A stretch of DNA of 64,000 nucleotides from Anthopleura xanthogrammica (GCA_964019055.1 OZ025208.1:12335597-12399596); one strand, 5' to 3'; counted from the first letter of the stretch, positions 33,231-45,318 are shown. The notes: a model not told the origin generated them from the sequence alone. A program made the numbers and translations.

Positions 33231-33465
33231 TTTTCGTGCCGTTGTATCACGTATTTACATGATAAAAATTATATTCTTGAAGTTTTGGGGTCTTACTGAA
33301 GGCCAAGGATTAACGTTGAGTAGTACGATCTTGCATTTTGTATGAGACAACAACTTCAGTAGACGCGTCTTATGATCTATGTAAATATTGATTTCTAAGG
33401 AACGTCACGCCATCCACTACACTCGGGTGGTCATGATCTATTTCCGTCTACATGATCTCTGACAA
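33231..33465 (-). promoter_or_regulatory. Conserved upstream region of gene B
   Basis: Nearly identical to 45319-45545 upstream of gene C, apart from about 50 bp around 33375-33425 that C has lost and gene A retains in diverged form. The core catgtagacggaaatagatcatgacc has GGTCAT/ATGACC-type symmetry. Presumed promoter and 5'UTR of the sensor family. Confidence 0.55.
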
Positions 33466-34085
33466 GACAGTGTTTCGCTCGACTAGCAAATGATGAATTG
33501 CTGGCTTTCAATTACGTCATCATCAATTTCAAAAGCATAAATTCGCATTATCATAAAATAAGAATTTTATTATCTTGTAAAGCGGTCAAAACTACATATA
33601 CTGGTCAAGTTTCTAGGCTGTAGGTCATTTGGTTGTGGAATTATGAGCGAGCAAACATGACGCGATTTTTGGTTAAAATGTATGGAGCGGTCATATTGGT
33701 GTTCCACTCTGGTGCACCAATATGGCGGACGAAACTTCGACGGCTGAAAATGATAGAATATTTAATATTTTCGATTAGATTCCACTGAAATAGACTTGAA
33801 ATAGAGATTATAAACGTACACAAAGCAAAATCTTTCACCTAGGTTAATTATTTTTGATTTTTATCGTTCTTCAGATACACGTGACGTTATTGCGTGTTAA
33901 AACTAATTTGGGTGCAATAGTTATCTAATTTAATAGGGTAATTTATGATCATTCAAATTAAAGTGCACCTACCCCTTGATACGATACTTCCATTATTGGT
34001 TCTACATGAAGTGATCATGACTGATATTTGAATAGTTAAATATTTCTTCATTTGAGTGTTGCGTCATTGAAATATACCATCACAG

Positions 34086-34430
34086 GTCCACTCTTGGATG
34101 GAAACATCTTAGTCAAGGATCTGGACCATGTAACGAAATTAGAATTGTCTAGAACTTTATCAGGTAAGAATATGTTGTTGGTTACTGCCTTTGATGATAC
34201 GTGGACTTGATTACCTGTATTAAGATTATTGTCTATATTTTTTATTTCAGTAAAATATGAATATGGAGAATTTTTGCAGAAAAAAATCGACGGTATTACA
34301 AATATTGATATCAAGTATTATGCAGCAAGAAAAGATAACCGTGTTTTGGAGATTTTGCCATCAATGTAGCAACATGACGATTGATACACCTGCACAGACT
34401 TCTTGTTGAAAGTGGAGCAAATGCTATCGC
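34086..34430 (+). pseudogene. Decayed Death-domain exons, copy of 483-1470
   Basis: 34086-34163 matches exon 483-560 ([11 protein letters not shown]) with both splice sites kept. 34251-34430 matches exon 1280-1470 but loses the conserved Trp, then 2 bp near 34355, bringing a TAG at about 34366-34368. The upstream exons are absent. It lies 0.85 kb from the start of gene B, on the opposite strand. Confidence 0.8.
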
Positions 34431-36082
34431 AAAGATAGCAGTGTGTGGGGACTAGGGACAGACTGCTCTATTATATTCATTTATATAAAAAGGCCATCAC
34501 CAAGGAAACCAAATAAAAAAAAAAAAAGGGAGTGCAGGGGAGGGGAGCCTGACGTCAGCATCGTTCAATATCAACAAACGCACTGGCAAATAACAAAAAG
34601 GGTCAAATGTGAGTTTAAAAAGTTTTTATTTAAGAACAATCAAAGGAAGCCTGAGTTAAAAATAATACTAAAAAAATCTAATCCGGTAAAGATTGAATTA
34701 TACAGGGCTCCTGTTGATAGCAGAGGCGTAAAGCCACTGACTGGACTATAATGTAGTTTATTTCTTTTTAAATGAAAGTTTCTATCTAATTAAGTTACTG
34801 AATTAAGTTGGCTGGCTAATTCTGAAAATTTGATTTGAGCCCACGAGCTTGTGTGCTCAAAACCGCTGAATTATCTTCAAAGTTGCCGACATGTAAGAAT
34901 AAATTGGCATGAGCACAGCCAATCACAGCCTATTATATATAATCGTGCAACCAGAACAAAGAATCTTGCGCTGAAGCTATTTTCAACACTAGAATTATAC
35001 AATGTCCACCCATTGTGATCACATCTATAAGATAAGATCTCCTAAAAAGAGACAAGTTAACACCCGTTTGCCTTGAAACAATTATTTTTCAATAATCATG
35101 AAACTAATGATTGAAATTGTCCGGGAAACATTTTCCCAATACCGATTAAAAAAATTGGAACAAGCTTTAAAAACATCTTAACTATTGTTATGTTGGAGAG
35201 TTCCTATTAAAATCGAACTAAAAGAAGCGTCGCGTTAGGATAATGATTAGGTTGACATATGTTTAGGTCGTGTATTTATCACTGTGAGAGGTCAAAACTT
35301 GTGTGTTATTGGACATGGGCCCAAAAAAATCCAATCATTTCCAGTGGCGGATCCAGAATTTTACAAAGGGGGGTTCCATTTCATCTTCACTCTTTCAACA
35401 ACTGATACGTAAAACTTCATTGCAGGACGCACTCTCATTATTTCATATACCCCTTTTCAAAGGGTCTGATGCCCAAAGGGGGGTTCCGTGGAACCCATGG
35501 AACCCCCTCTGGATCCGCCACTGATTTCAACGTCGGTAAAAATAAGCACTTTGCTCGTATATAGGCACAGTATAAAGATCTACATAAATCTACATAATAT
35601 CTACATAAAGAAACGCTTAGCAATAATTCTAACTTTTGATGTATCTTGATTATTCTGTCCAGGGGCGAATTTAGTTGAATAGGGAATCGGCACCGTCCTT
35701 TCTTCTATGAGGGATTTTTCTAAAGAGCCTTGCCTTTGTTTTAACATAAGTTACTGTGCGGTCTAAGGAGAAATTAGTTCATCAAGACTGCATCTTTTCT
35801 ATTTTTGAAATTCCCTGGTTCCGCCCTTGGTGTTTATTTCTACATATTAAGGTTTTAGAGTAAATAAAGTCAATCTTGTTATACTATAATAAGGCAAAAC
35901 TATCCTACTTTCTAGCGCGCTTTACTCTCTAGTGGGCTTCTGCCAACGGAACGCGAGAGTACTGATATATTCGTTCCCAGACTCCTAAAGAGATATATAA
36001 GAGATATAGAGAGATGCCTGCGGAGGAGGCTATGCTATTATTATATGCCCACTGAAAAAGTTCCATCAAGCTATCTAGCTTG
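34431..36082. other. Intergenic region between Death-domain remnant and gene C 3' end
   Basis: Holds a terminal-inverted-repeat element (35342-35523). TTTATT near 35830 would give gene C (-) a poly(A) signal. The ORF at 34443-34751 has no domain and poor composition. Nothing else seen. Confidence 0.5.
35342..35523. mobile_element. MITE with CAGTGGCGGATCCAG terminal inverted repeats
   Basis: CAGTGGCGGATCCAGAA with GGGGGTTCC at the left and the complement CTGGATCCGCCACTG at the right. ATTTC flanks both ends (35337-35341 and 35524-35528). The CAGTGGCGG end is typical of non-autonomous hAT elements; the 5-bp duplication is shorter than the usual 8 bp, so the superfamily is tentative. Confidence 0.8.
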
Positions 36083-37671
36083 CTACTTATTTTCACTAGC
36101 TGATTTAAGAGCTTTGATTTCTTCTTCATGGCGATCTAATTGCTGTTTCATGCCTTCTTTGTCCTTTTCCAAAGCTTTCCAAATACTCTCTAAGGCTTTG
36201 GTTCTTTGTTCGGCTTCTTCTTTTTTGCCTTCTTTTATAAACCGAGAAATTTGTTCCTTGCCCATCTCGAAAAACTGTAACAAGGCATCTGCTTCGTAAT
36301 TTACATCCGCACAAAGATCCATACCTGAAAATATACTGACTCAGTAAATAGCAATTTTTTTGCAAAAAAGTTGGGTAATATTTCACTCTTTGGCAATTCC
36401 CGCACCTAAATTACAAGTAGATAAATATCTCCAAGATTACCATGAATCAGCAAAATTACTCATATCACCAAAAATCACAAGCATCACGGTCTATCTTCCA
36501 AATTATCACATATATACTTTATTGGAAACAGCTTACCTTTGGTTTCCCACTCTCCTAGCTCCTCTGTTATTCGTTTTTCATCATCTGCGGGCAAGGTTAA
36601 AGCTTGAACGAGGAGTTTCATCAACTCAAAGCAGCTTGTCAACTTTGTGTCGGTCCACTCCTGAAAGTTACAATGAGCCCATTCATTTCTGACGCCACTT
36701 CGTACTTCCTTTGCAAACTTTTGGACGTCAGGAGAAAATACACTAGCAGATAAGAGAATACCAAGAACAGCAGACATGTCACAAGTATCATCAAAACCTG
36801 GAATGACAAATATCAAGATTAACATTTTAGCCAGTAATGACGAAAAAAGTTTTTTTTCCACGTTTTCGTTTAATTTACATTTTATTTAAAATATGTGGCA
36901 AATTATTTGGAAAACCTTCAAATCTAGCGATACACTGAACAGACAAGTCCTGGGCTGATCTAAGTCAGGACGCTGTCGCCCGGCCTCACAGAATTGGAAT
37001 TTAGCTGGTCTTGGGCTTTGAGGAGAACCGGAGACCCTCACTGAAATCAAGCTAAAGGGAAACGAACTAACAAACTCAGGAATTGAACACAAGAGGCGAG
37101 TGCACTACCGCTACCCCACCTTTCATTCCCTTAAGCTTGAAATAAGAAAATAAAAAAAGGAAGAAAATAACTTCAAAACAAACCAAGCATCAATCTTTTC
37201 AGATCCTGCAGCACCAGGTTCTATTATTTTCGACTGATCTACATCAAGGCAAGAGCACAGCTCATGTAATGCAGTTCAAAGAATTATTTTAACGAATAAT
37301 CGAACGATCAGGCTAAATGTTTTATATAACATAAGTGACTGAAGATGCCTCACCTGTGAATTTCGCCATGGATGGCATCAAATACAACTTGCCCAAGTCT
37401 TCTGCAGAAGTCACATTGTAGTCGTAGAGATTTGTCTTCTTTTTTGTTTCATTGTTATTTATGCTCTTATAATTCAATTGCTTTCCATCATTAATCAAAT
37501 GCTTCGTATGACTTTGATTGTGGATGCTTTGCCTGGTTTTCAGATCATCGTAATTTGTCTCCATTTCTTTCTTGAGAAAAGCTCGTAAAGGTGGCAAAAG
37601 AGTTTTATTCAGGCAAATTCCAACCACAAGCCATCTCTTTTCCTCATCACTGAGGTTAAAACTCGGTGATA
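36083..37671 (-). CDS. Gene C: DZIP3-type HEPN domain and coiled coil
   Basis: 37354-37671 encodes the first HEPN half (EEKRWLVVGICLNKTLLPPL); 36537-36797 the second, with RNEWAH (36673-36690), an intact R-x4-H signature; 36083-36324 the coiled coil, stop TAA. Predicted RNase effector by family (HEPN domains of RNase L, Las1 and animal DZIP3-like proteins), not shown here. The coiled coil is 7 residues shorter than gene A's. Confidence 0.8.
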
Positions 37672-40600
37672 CTGCATAAAAAAAAAAGTTCAAATTTAGT
37701 TTTCATCATTAGCACACAAGCAGTTACCAGAGTAAGGCCCAGTTCAGACGTCGAACTTTGCCGCGTCGAATCTAATAGCATTTGAGGTCGAGTGCTGTTT
37801 TCCCTTAAACTATAGTAGAAGTATATGTATACTAGACCAATGTCTTATAATGTCTTATATAGTACTTCTCGGCGTTTTCTTAGCCGCTGGCTTCAAAAGC
37901 AATTAGATTCGATTCGGCAACAGTTCGACGTCTGACTAGGCCTAAGGCCCAGTTCAAACGTCGAGCTTATCATGAGCCGAACCTAAGAAAAAGTTATGAC
38001 GACGGTCTAAAATTGAACCTAGCCATTTGACGCTATAAAGCATTGAGTGCGTCATAACTTTTAATTTTCTGCCCAAAATTTGGCATCCAAAGAAGATAGA
38101 TGAAAAGATTATGAAACTTACAGAAAAATCGTACATGAGAATGAGGAGGGAAAAAAAAACTAAAAATATAATTGTTTGATTTTTAGGACATTCGAATTAC
38201 AATATTGCATGCATCGTGCTTCTTCCAACACTTTTCTTGTGTTCTTCCAATCCCCGCGTGCTTTATAACTGCACACAGCGTGCGTTTTCTTTTTCTTCAT
38301 CCATACCTCTGTTTGAACGTGTCAAAGTCGATGGAATATCTTTAGCCTAAGAAAACAATCATTAAAGAAGGAAAAACAATTACCATCATCATTTTGTCTA
38401 TATTTATTGATTACTTGTCAGCCCGAAGACTTATTGTTTTATGCTTGTGAGGCAAATATAAATTAGTGTAGAAAAAAACCCACATCGTTAAAGTATGATA
38501 GATGTTGACATTATTCTCACCTTGTAAGAAAGTGCGCATAAGCGAAGCTCTTGATTTTCGTGGTGGAAAATAACTTTGAGCATTTCATCACCCCTTTTAT
38601 CTATTCCTTCCCTTTTGCAAATATAAACGTATTTTTTACAATCTACATTTCCTAAATACCTGAAATGTATTAAATCAAATAACACACGATTAATAAACAA
38701 GGCATGCATGTAATATGTTGTGGAATCGACCTTCACACCCGTGTGCGAGTAAAATTTCAGTGTTGGTTCTCTCCTATGCTTCGTGGGCTTTTCTCAGTAT
38801 TCTCCAGGGTCTTTTCCTCCCTTGCAAAATTCAACTCGTAAATTCCATTCGGAGCTGGCGCCGAATGCTCTTAGTCTTTAGCTCTTGGTTCGGGGGATAA
38901 TATAACCACCACTTCCCACCTTATCCAAGTAAAGTAAATTGCAACATTTTTATTTGCGTAATTAGTAATATGGTCAGCTGTGAATGTCTGAAATGATTAG
39001 CACTATGAGTTACAAACTCGATGTGTTGAGAACACATCTATGTTATATGACTTACTGAACAAAAACGGGTTGGGCTTCTGTTTCCTCCTGCCTAAAATCT
39101 CCCTCTATTTCAACGTAAGCCTTGTCATCTTTTCGCATTTTTCCGTCTCCTGTTTCGGGACTTAGTTCTGAGTAACCTAAATAACAGTAAAAAGCCTTTC
39201 AAAGAAATGTAAGTTAATTAAACAAATTAGATAGGCGCCACAGGAAAATTTCAATTGTTTGTTTTCTTGCAACTAAACTATATATATACTGTGTATATAT
39301 TCTGTTTTCACCTTTTCTTACTGACTTGAATTGATCAATGAAGTTCCGTTAGCGTCGAAACTTCGGATCTATTAATTTTACGGTTAACGTTTTTTTTTTT
39401 TTTTTTTGTAGATTGTAATGGATTTCAATATCTCCTTCTTATTAACGAGTAATTTTGGAATCAAAATATTCAACAAATCTCTTTTATTAAATGATTTCGA
39501 AAGTCGTTCTCAAAAGCAGTCTTGCATCCCTACGTCGCCTCGCGGTAAAACGCGGCCTTTTTTGCCGTAGTGGAATCGTCGTCGAAGTATGTTTTTGTAG
39601 ACGTCAATCAAGACGTTTCCATAACATTCCATAAGCTTGCGCCCTTGAAAACTTTGTGTTTTCAGACAATGTCATGAAAAAATTACTTTGACATCCACTA
39701 AAAAGGAGGGTTGTCCCTTATAATATATAAACATGACAACCTTTCTCCTTGTAAAAGGCCTATAAACATACCATACCTTTCAACTCTTTTATGCTGTGAA
39801 GCCGTTTGTTATCAACGCACAACAGTCCTAATTTAAAGTCGTCGAAGGAGTCTATTTTATCTTTAAAGGCTGCAAAACAGACTTCTCTTGGTGGTGACCA
39901 AAGATAGTTGTAGACCGAAGATACATATGTAATGGGTGGGATGTCTTTCCATTTCCAAAAAGAAAACCTTTAAGCAAAGAAAGGAAAACTAATAACTGAA
40001 TCAGAAATTCAAAACTACAGGCTAGGTTTAAGAAATGTCAAAAATGATTCAAAGAAAAACTTTGAATACATTTGATAATGCAAATTTGATAATGATATTC
40101 TGATGATGTTGTCGTGATGACAACGAAACGTTGCATGTCTCTTGCAATACTTCTTTCTGATTGGCTGATGAATGGTGAACTTCTCTTAATCCGTGCAATT
40201 AATTAATTGCACACATCCGGGAACTTTATACCTTGTGTTGTTGTTCAGAAACAAGTATTTTATGTAGATGTATTATTAAAAGGAAATACCACCTAAGTTC
40301 TCGAAGAATTAATGAGAAATACCACTTGTATTTGATGAAAGATGATTAATACCACTCGTGCTAAGCAACTTTCATCAAATACGCGTGATATTTTTCATTA
40401 ATTCTTCTCGAACGGTGGTATTTCCTATACAAATGGTATCTATAAAGTAACTTTTATCAATAATTCATATTTACCAGGAAAAATGTGTCACATGCAATTG
40501 TATAAAATATTCACTCTCTTCTATGTGTATTTGCTCTGTGATGTCTGTCCACTGGCTTTCTGTTTCACCTAGTGTTTTGCTATTCTCCAGGCACAGCACG

Positions 40601-43600
40601 CAGATCTTACTTTCAGAATATTTTTCTTGAGACGGTTGAGGCAGTGTTATGGTTGGCAATTTCAGAAATTGAACTCCATCAAAGCCATCTACGCACAGTA
40701 TTGGGAATGGATAGCCCTGTTCTTTCTTTAAGAGGTTTGTATCTACTTGTATCACCTGTAGACAATAAATGGTAACACTAAGAATGATACTGGCATTCAC
40801 CATTAATGAGGTCTGCCGAATATAAAAAAAAACGAATTAAGTTAAGTATCTTAAAATATGCCACAAACCTTCAAGGTTCCTTCCATGGTCTTCTCAACAG
40901 CTCCTTCGGGGAATTCAATTGTGACATCATCACACACAGAAGACCTGACAACACATCCTCTCGGTGTGACTTGGAATCGATCTGTGATGAGTCTGGTGAC
41001 AACTGCTAAGATAGTCAGCTTACTGATCTGGACTTGAATGTAGTCACATTCGCAGTGTTTAGGAAGATGTGACTTATCTTTAAGTTCTGAATTCAAAATA
41101 TGTACATATATATTCATAAACGGCCTTAAAAGCAGCAGATGAACTAGAATTATCAATGAACATATATATTTATGTATGTGCCTTTCTTTCTTTCTTTCTT
41201 TCTACTGAAGAAACTTAGACAAAGGTAAACAAATAAATTGAAAACTGACCTTCTATTTCTTCCCATGCGCCTTTGTCCTGGTTGAAGGCTTTCAGTACCG
41301 ACTCATAACCAAGATCTCTGTCAGGCCCAGAATGCATCAAAGCCACATTGATTGGTTGACGTATATCTACATCATTAGCACCCAGTTCCACGATATTACT
41401 TACAAGAGTCTCACCAGTACCAGCAGGGGAGGGTGAGTAGTCTTCTTGCCGAACAGTGCACTTGACTAGCGTGTGTTCAGCCACAGCATTCGGTGGAAAA
41501 TACAGAAAAACGCCGATCCTCGAAATAGTATGTGAACCTCCCATTTCGCTTCTGTAGAAGAGAACGCAATATAGTGTGTTTAAAAAAACCATCAACAAAA
41601 TAAAAATCGTCAAACAAACAAATATGATATTTACATTGAAATCTCAGCTACATCAAGATAATCATCATCAATGTCTGGAATGTCTACGAAATCAATGCAA
41701 TTAGAATAAAGATATTTTTTATTAATGAAACATGATTAAGAAATAATTATTAGACAAAGTTGAGGAAAATATCGCGATTTGTTAGTAGCGAGAAAGCAAT
41801 TATTTGCCAATCCTGAAGGCAGAGTTATTTGCAGTTCTCTCGGCTAATTAAAACGATGGGGGGGAAAAGATAATATCACTTAATAATTTTTTTGAAATGT
41901 AAATATTCATTATTAGAGAGATGCTTCACCATAACCATGAAGAAGATGATGCGCCAACGATGATGGCGATGATAATAATGATTTAGATGAAGATCATTTA
42001 GTAAAACTTCTTTAAATTTTGATTTGTGAGGAGGCTCCTAGTTCAAAACGGCCACATACGAGGCAATCAAAAAGTACCTTTACTTGAGTGCTGTGAACTC
42101 AATGGAATATCTTCAATCTAAAACAAAAACAGCAAAAATCAGTGACAACCAGAATAAGGTATTTTGTTCATGCGAGATATTAAAAAGAATGAAGCTATAG
42201 AGTATGAAAATACTAGTACTCTTCCCGTAAAGAAATGAAGACCCAGCTTCCAGGGCTGATTAACAGACATGTCTATTTACATCTTTGTCAATCTTGGTCC
42301 ATACTTACTTTCCGTTTGTCTTTCTTGTTCAGTTTCTTACACATTTCTTCAAGTCTGTCACACAGTAGTTTTCTCACATCACTGTGGTCATCTTCAGGTA
42401 AAGACTCCTTCATTGCAAAAGCTTCTTCATAACTCTGTAGAGCTGCTTCAAGGTCTTTTCTCCATTCATGAATGATCCCAATCAGGTACATAATGCTCAC
42501 AGTCTCTGGATGTTTACCAAGGTACGCTTTTCTTATTTCAAAGGATTTCTTGGCATAATCAAGGGCCTGTTCATACTCATCAAGTCCGATAAGAATATTT
42601 GCAAGGTTCCTTTGAAATGTTGCAGTGTGAATTGTGTCGCTTACTCCCAGCTCGTCTTGCAAAACCAGTGCTTTTTCCATCCACTCAACTGCTTTCCCAT
42701 ATTCTTTTCTTGCTTTATCCTTAAAACAAAAAACGCTGTTGCACCACTTTTCCTGTTCTTTACGACCAAGCATTTCAAAAACTTGAGCCATTTGATTGTA
42801 ATATGTTGGAATTTCCCAATGATTTTCATTTCCGACAAGTCTTATTTTTATATCCATTGCCTGTTCGTAGTGTATCTTGGCTTCTGAAGGATCTTCAAGT
42901 CCCATGACACAATTTCCAATGAGATTATATGCCCGCGCAGTAAGCGTGCTATCTCCATTCAGCTGTTTTCTAATTTTTATGGACTGCTTAAAATGATTGA
43001 TTCCTTCTTTGAGAAGCTTCTTGCCATGTTTCCTTGTTCTTTGTTCTGGAGTCAGTCTCTTAGCTTTCATCCACTTGATTTTCCCTTGACAGTGCAAAAA
43101 CAAACTTTTGACCTCATTCAACTTTTTAGGACTGCTAGATTGCAGTTTTTCCATAGACGTCTTTGCCTTTTCCAATATCTCTTCGTTGACTGTCCCTTTC
43201 AAATCCGAGCCTTGAATGGACTGCCAGCATCTTATCAGTGCACTGGTAAACCATTGTCCTGATTTGATTAAAATGTAACAGTAAATAACCACTAGAGAAA
43301 CTTAAACAGTGTTGGACTAATAAAAAAATAGAAGAGGAAGAAGAAGCTGACATGTAGAGAATTTACAAAGTATGAAAATCCTTAGCAAGAGTACTGCATT
43401 TGTTTGTTTGTTTGTTTTTCTTTACTTTTTAAAATTTGAACAGATGTGATAGAAAACTTGTTCAGTAATCACTAGCTTGTGCAGGGGCTTGGAAAAAAAT
43501 CCAAGTCCACCTGACAGTAATCGAACCCGTGACCTTCTGGATACCGTTCGGATGCTCCACCACTAAGCTACAGGGAGACTCATGTGGCTGTGGTCACTTT

Positions 43601-45318
43601 ACTGAGTTGATATGACAGACGGCCTGCATACTGCTAGGCTCAAGCTGTCCGCGTTCTGTTCAGAACGCGAAAAAAATTGGGTAGGTTCGTCGCCAACAAA
43701 ACATACCTTGTTCTTCGGCTGCCTCGGCCCATTTTCCAAAAAGTTCTCTTCTTTCTTTTTCGTCTTTTAAAACTTCAAATAGAATTCCCATCAATGCAAA
43801 CTGGTTGTAGTCATCAGTATGGAGCAGAAGGTCTAAGGTTTCTTTGTTTTTCTCGGATAATTCGATAGCAAGCTCAAAGTTTGCTCTGTTGATCTCCAGT
43901 TTGGAATAAGTTTTCACAAATTCACTTTCCAAGTTATTTGCAAGTTTTGTTAACTTCCCAGAAAAATGTTCAAAGAACTGTTTCTCCCCTTGTTTTAACT
44001 GTTCTTTGTAGACAGGATTTTCTTTGCACAAATGTAAAGTGACAAAGTCCCTGAACAGTGCATGGAGGTCATACTTCCTCTTCGATTCGTTTGATTTCTT
44101 TTCCGCCACGTCTTCTGCTGTGATGATTTTGTGTATTGCTAACATTTCAAGGTCAAGCTCTGCATCATAATCTGAGAAGATCTCAGCAATTTTCATTGCA
44201 GTGGACACAGAGAAAGGACGACGGAGCAAAGAAATCTTCACAGCAACTTGTTTCAGGTGATCGTTTGCTAGAGAATCAAACAATGCACTGATAGAAGCAA
44301 ATCGTTCTGGTACTCCCTTTTCTATCTGTGCAGTTATCTTTCGCAGCACATCTGTAGGAGGAGCAAAACTTTCCCTCATCAGCTGTTCTGCTCCTTGAAG
44401 AAGATATGAATTATTACGACACAGATCAGCGATTGAACACATTGCTTTATCCTGCCGTTCAATTGAAACATCGACTTTGACACTTTTACTGATGAAATGT
44501 TTAGAGACATCCTTGTTGAATGGTTTAACATTGTATTCTGTGAACAATTTATGTTTCATTTCTGAATCATTCAATTTTGTGGTCGAGGTAAGAATGACCT
44601 TCAAGTGTCCTCTTTTACTTGCTTCAGAGCCTATGATGAACTTTAGAAATTCCAAGAAATCTGCTCTTGTTTCTTGTTCAGCCTGACTCTCGTTTGAGAG
44701 AACCTGCTCAATACTGTCCAGAATTAAAATAGTTTTTCTGCTTAAAGTTTCTAGATGCTTATAGATCCGCTCTCTCTTGTTGTCGCCCCAGACAGGAAGA
44801 TGGAGTGCTTGTAAAATATAAAAATATACAGTATCTACACATTTGATATCTCTCAGATCGATAAACACAGTGTCATAACTTTCCAAACGTTTCGCAACTT
44901 CTTTTGCCAAAGTCGTCTTTCCCACACCTGAGTCTCCGAACAAGTTTACTCCAGGTACACGAGGATTCGTCACAAGCTTTAGAATGTTATCCACATCATC
45001 ACGCCTACCGACAAAATCATCTTTGCGTGGCGAGCAAGCTTCCTTGTAGTCATTAAGCAATTTCATAATTTCCTTCTTCTTCGAAGTATTCCTAGCTAGC
45101 ATTCCTAGTATTTTCTGATCTCCATGATTATCAATCGGTCCTAGTACGTAGAGTTGTTTCAAGGCTCCACATAAATTATTTTGATCGAAGGAATCTTTTC
45201 TGTTTGGATAGAGTCTTTTCACTTCATGTATGACATCTGCTGCTTCGGCTTGGTCAAACTTTGTAGAAATCTGACCTAAAAGCGAGTCGAGTGATGCAGG
45301 AACGTCGAGCTCTGTCAT
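36083..45318 (-). CDS. Gene C: NB-ARC-TPR-ZU5-ZU5-UPA-HEPN-coiled-coil protein, ~1587 aa
   Basis: Fourteen exons in transcription order: 43707-45318, 42309-43258, 42078-42117, 41635-41683, 41250-41551, 40869-41086, 40475-40755, 39777-39967, 39056-39176, 38521-38659, 38307-38346, 37354-37671, 36537-36797, 36083-36324. All have GT-AG borders and matching phase, total 4764 bp. The sensor front is nearly that of gene B and the middle is a homologous ZU5-ZU5-UPA, but the effector is a DZIP3-type HEPN shared with gene A. A further exon-like segment at 37184-37238, equal to gene A's 12545-12601, is 55 bp instead of 57 and would break the frame; skipping it keeps the frame, so it is left out. The gene is head to head with the adhesion GPCR, 1.3 kb apart. 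Confidence 0.75.
36888..37130 (-). mobile_element. SINE-like tRNA-derived element in a gene C HEPN intron
   Basis: On the minus strand GGTGGGGTAGCGGTAGTGCA and GTTCAATTCC form an A-box/B-box pair, and the body runs on to about 36888. It is the full-length counterpart of 12661-12775 in gene A. Confidence 0.6.
37734..37945. mobile_element. MITE with GGCCCAGTTCAGACGTCGAA ends
   Basis: ggcccagttcagacgtcgaac at 37736-37756 is inverted at about 37921-37943, and a related start, ggcccagttcaaacgtcgag, follows at 37946, suggesting a second, partly decayed copy to about 38075 with its own aagttatgac inverted repeat. In a gene C intron. Confidence 0.65.
38521..41551 (-). CDS. Gene C: ZU5-ZU5-UPA module with HFS motif
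   Basis: 41250-41551 (302 bp, same length as in B) is the first ZU5 (IGVFLYFPPNAV; GETLVSNIVELGA). 40869-41086 ends it with ISKLTILAVVTRL and begins the second (SSVCDDVTIEFPEGAVEKT). 40475-40755 ends in VTHFSW, with HFS at 40477-40485 (residues 1148-1150), the predicted Phe-Ser cut. 39777-39967 (SPPREVCFAAFKD), 39056-39176 and 38521-38659 form the UPA, ending ELRLCALSYK. Cutting would leave about 438 residues, UPA plus HEPN, as the released fragment. ZU5-UPA families with this motif include PIDD, NLRP1 and CARD8; ankyrin and UNC5 have the fold. Confidence 0.78.
38735..38935 (+). mobile_element. SINE body without tRNA head
   Basis: Order and phrases (gttctctcc, gggttttcctc/ggtcttttcctcc, aaattc.aactcgtaaattccattcg) match the body of the SINE at 52896-53165. 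The tRNA-like start is missing. Confidence 0.5.
40281..40425. mobile_element. Foldback with ~60-bp arms in a gene C intron
   Basis: aggaaataccacc..ttctcgaagaattaatgagaaatacc (40281-40342) is inverted at 40367-40425. Lies 50 bp from the exon that encodes the HFS motif. Confidence 0.75.
42309..43258 (-). CDS. Gene C exon 2: TPR region
   Basis: About 317 residues of TPR-type helix pairs matching exon 2 of B: STLTARAYNLIGNCVMGLED, AKIHYEQAMDIKIRLVG, FQRNLANILIGLDEYEQAL and AALQSYEEAF. Closes in phase 0 at GGAAA/GTAAGT, and the 40-bp exon 42078-42117 follows. Confidence 0.87.
43395..43590 (-). mobile_element. tRNA-derived SINE in intron 1 of gene C
   Basis: Minus-strand A box at 43556-43571 (GTAGCTTAGTGGTGG) and B box GGGTTCGATTAC at 43517-43528. 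Orthologous insertion to 31285-31465 in gene B. Confidence 0.75.
43707..45318 (-). CDS. Gene C exon 1: NB-ARC NTPase domain
   Basis: ATG at 45316-45318. P-loop GDSGVGKTT at residues 128-136, Walker B LILDSIEQ at 198-205, ILTSTTKL at 242-249, winged helix (SLLRRPFSVSTAMKIAEI) at 363-380 and DLHALFRDF at 417-425. Leading 100 residues helical and unassigned. Complete and unbroken. Differs from gene B at scattered sites, so these are recent duplicates or have been homogenised by conversion. Ends GAACAAG/GTATGT. Confidence 0.88.
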
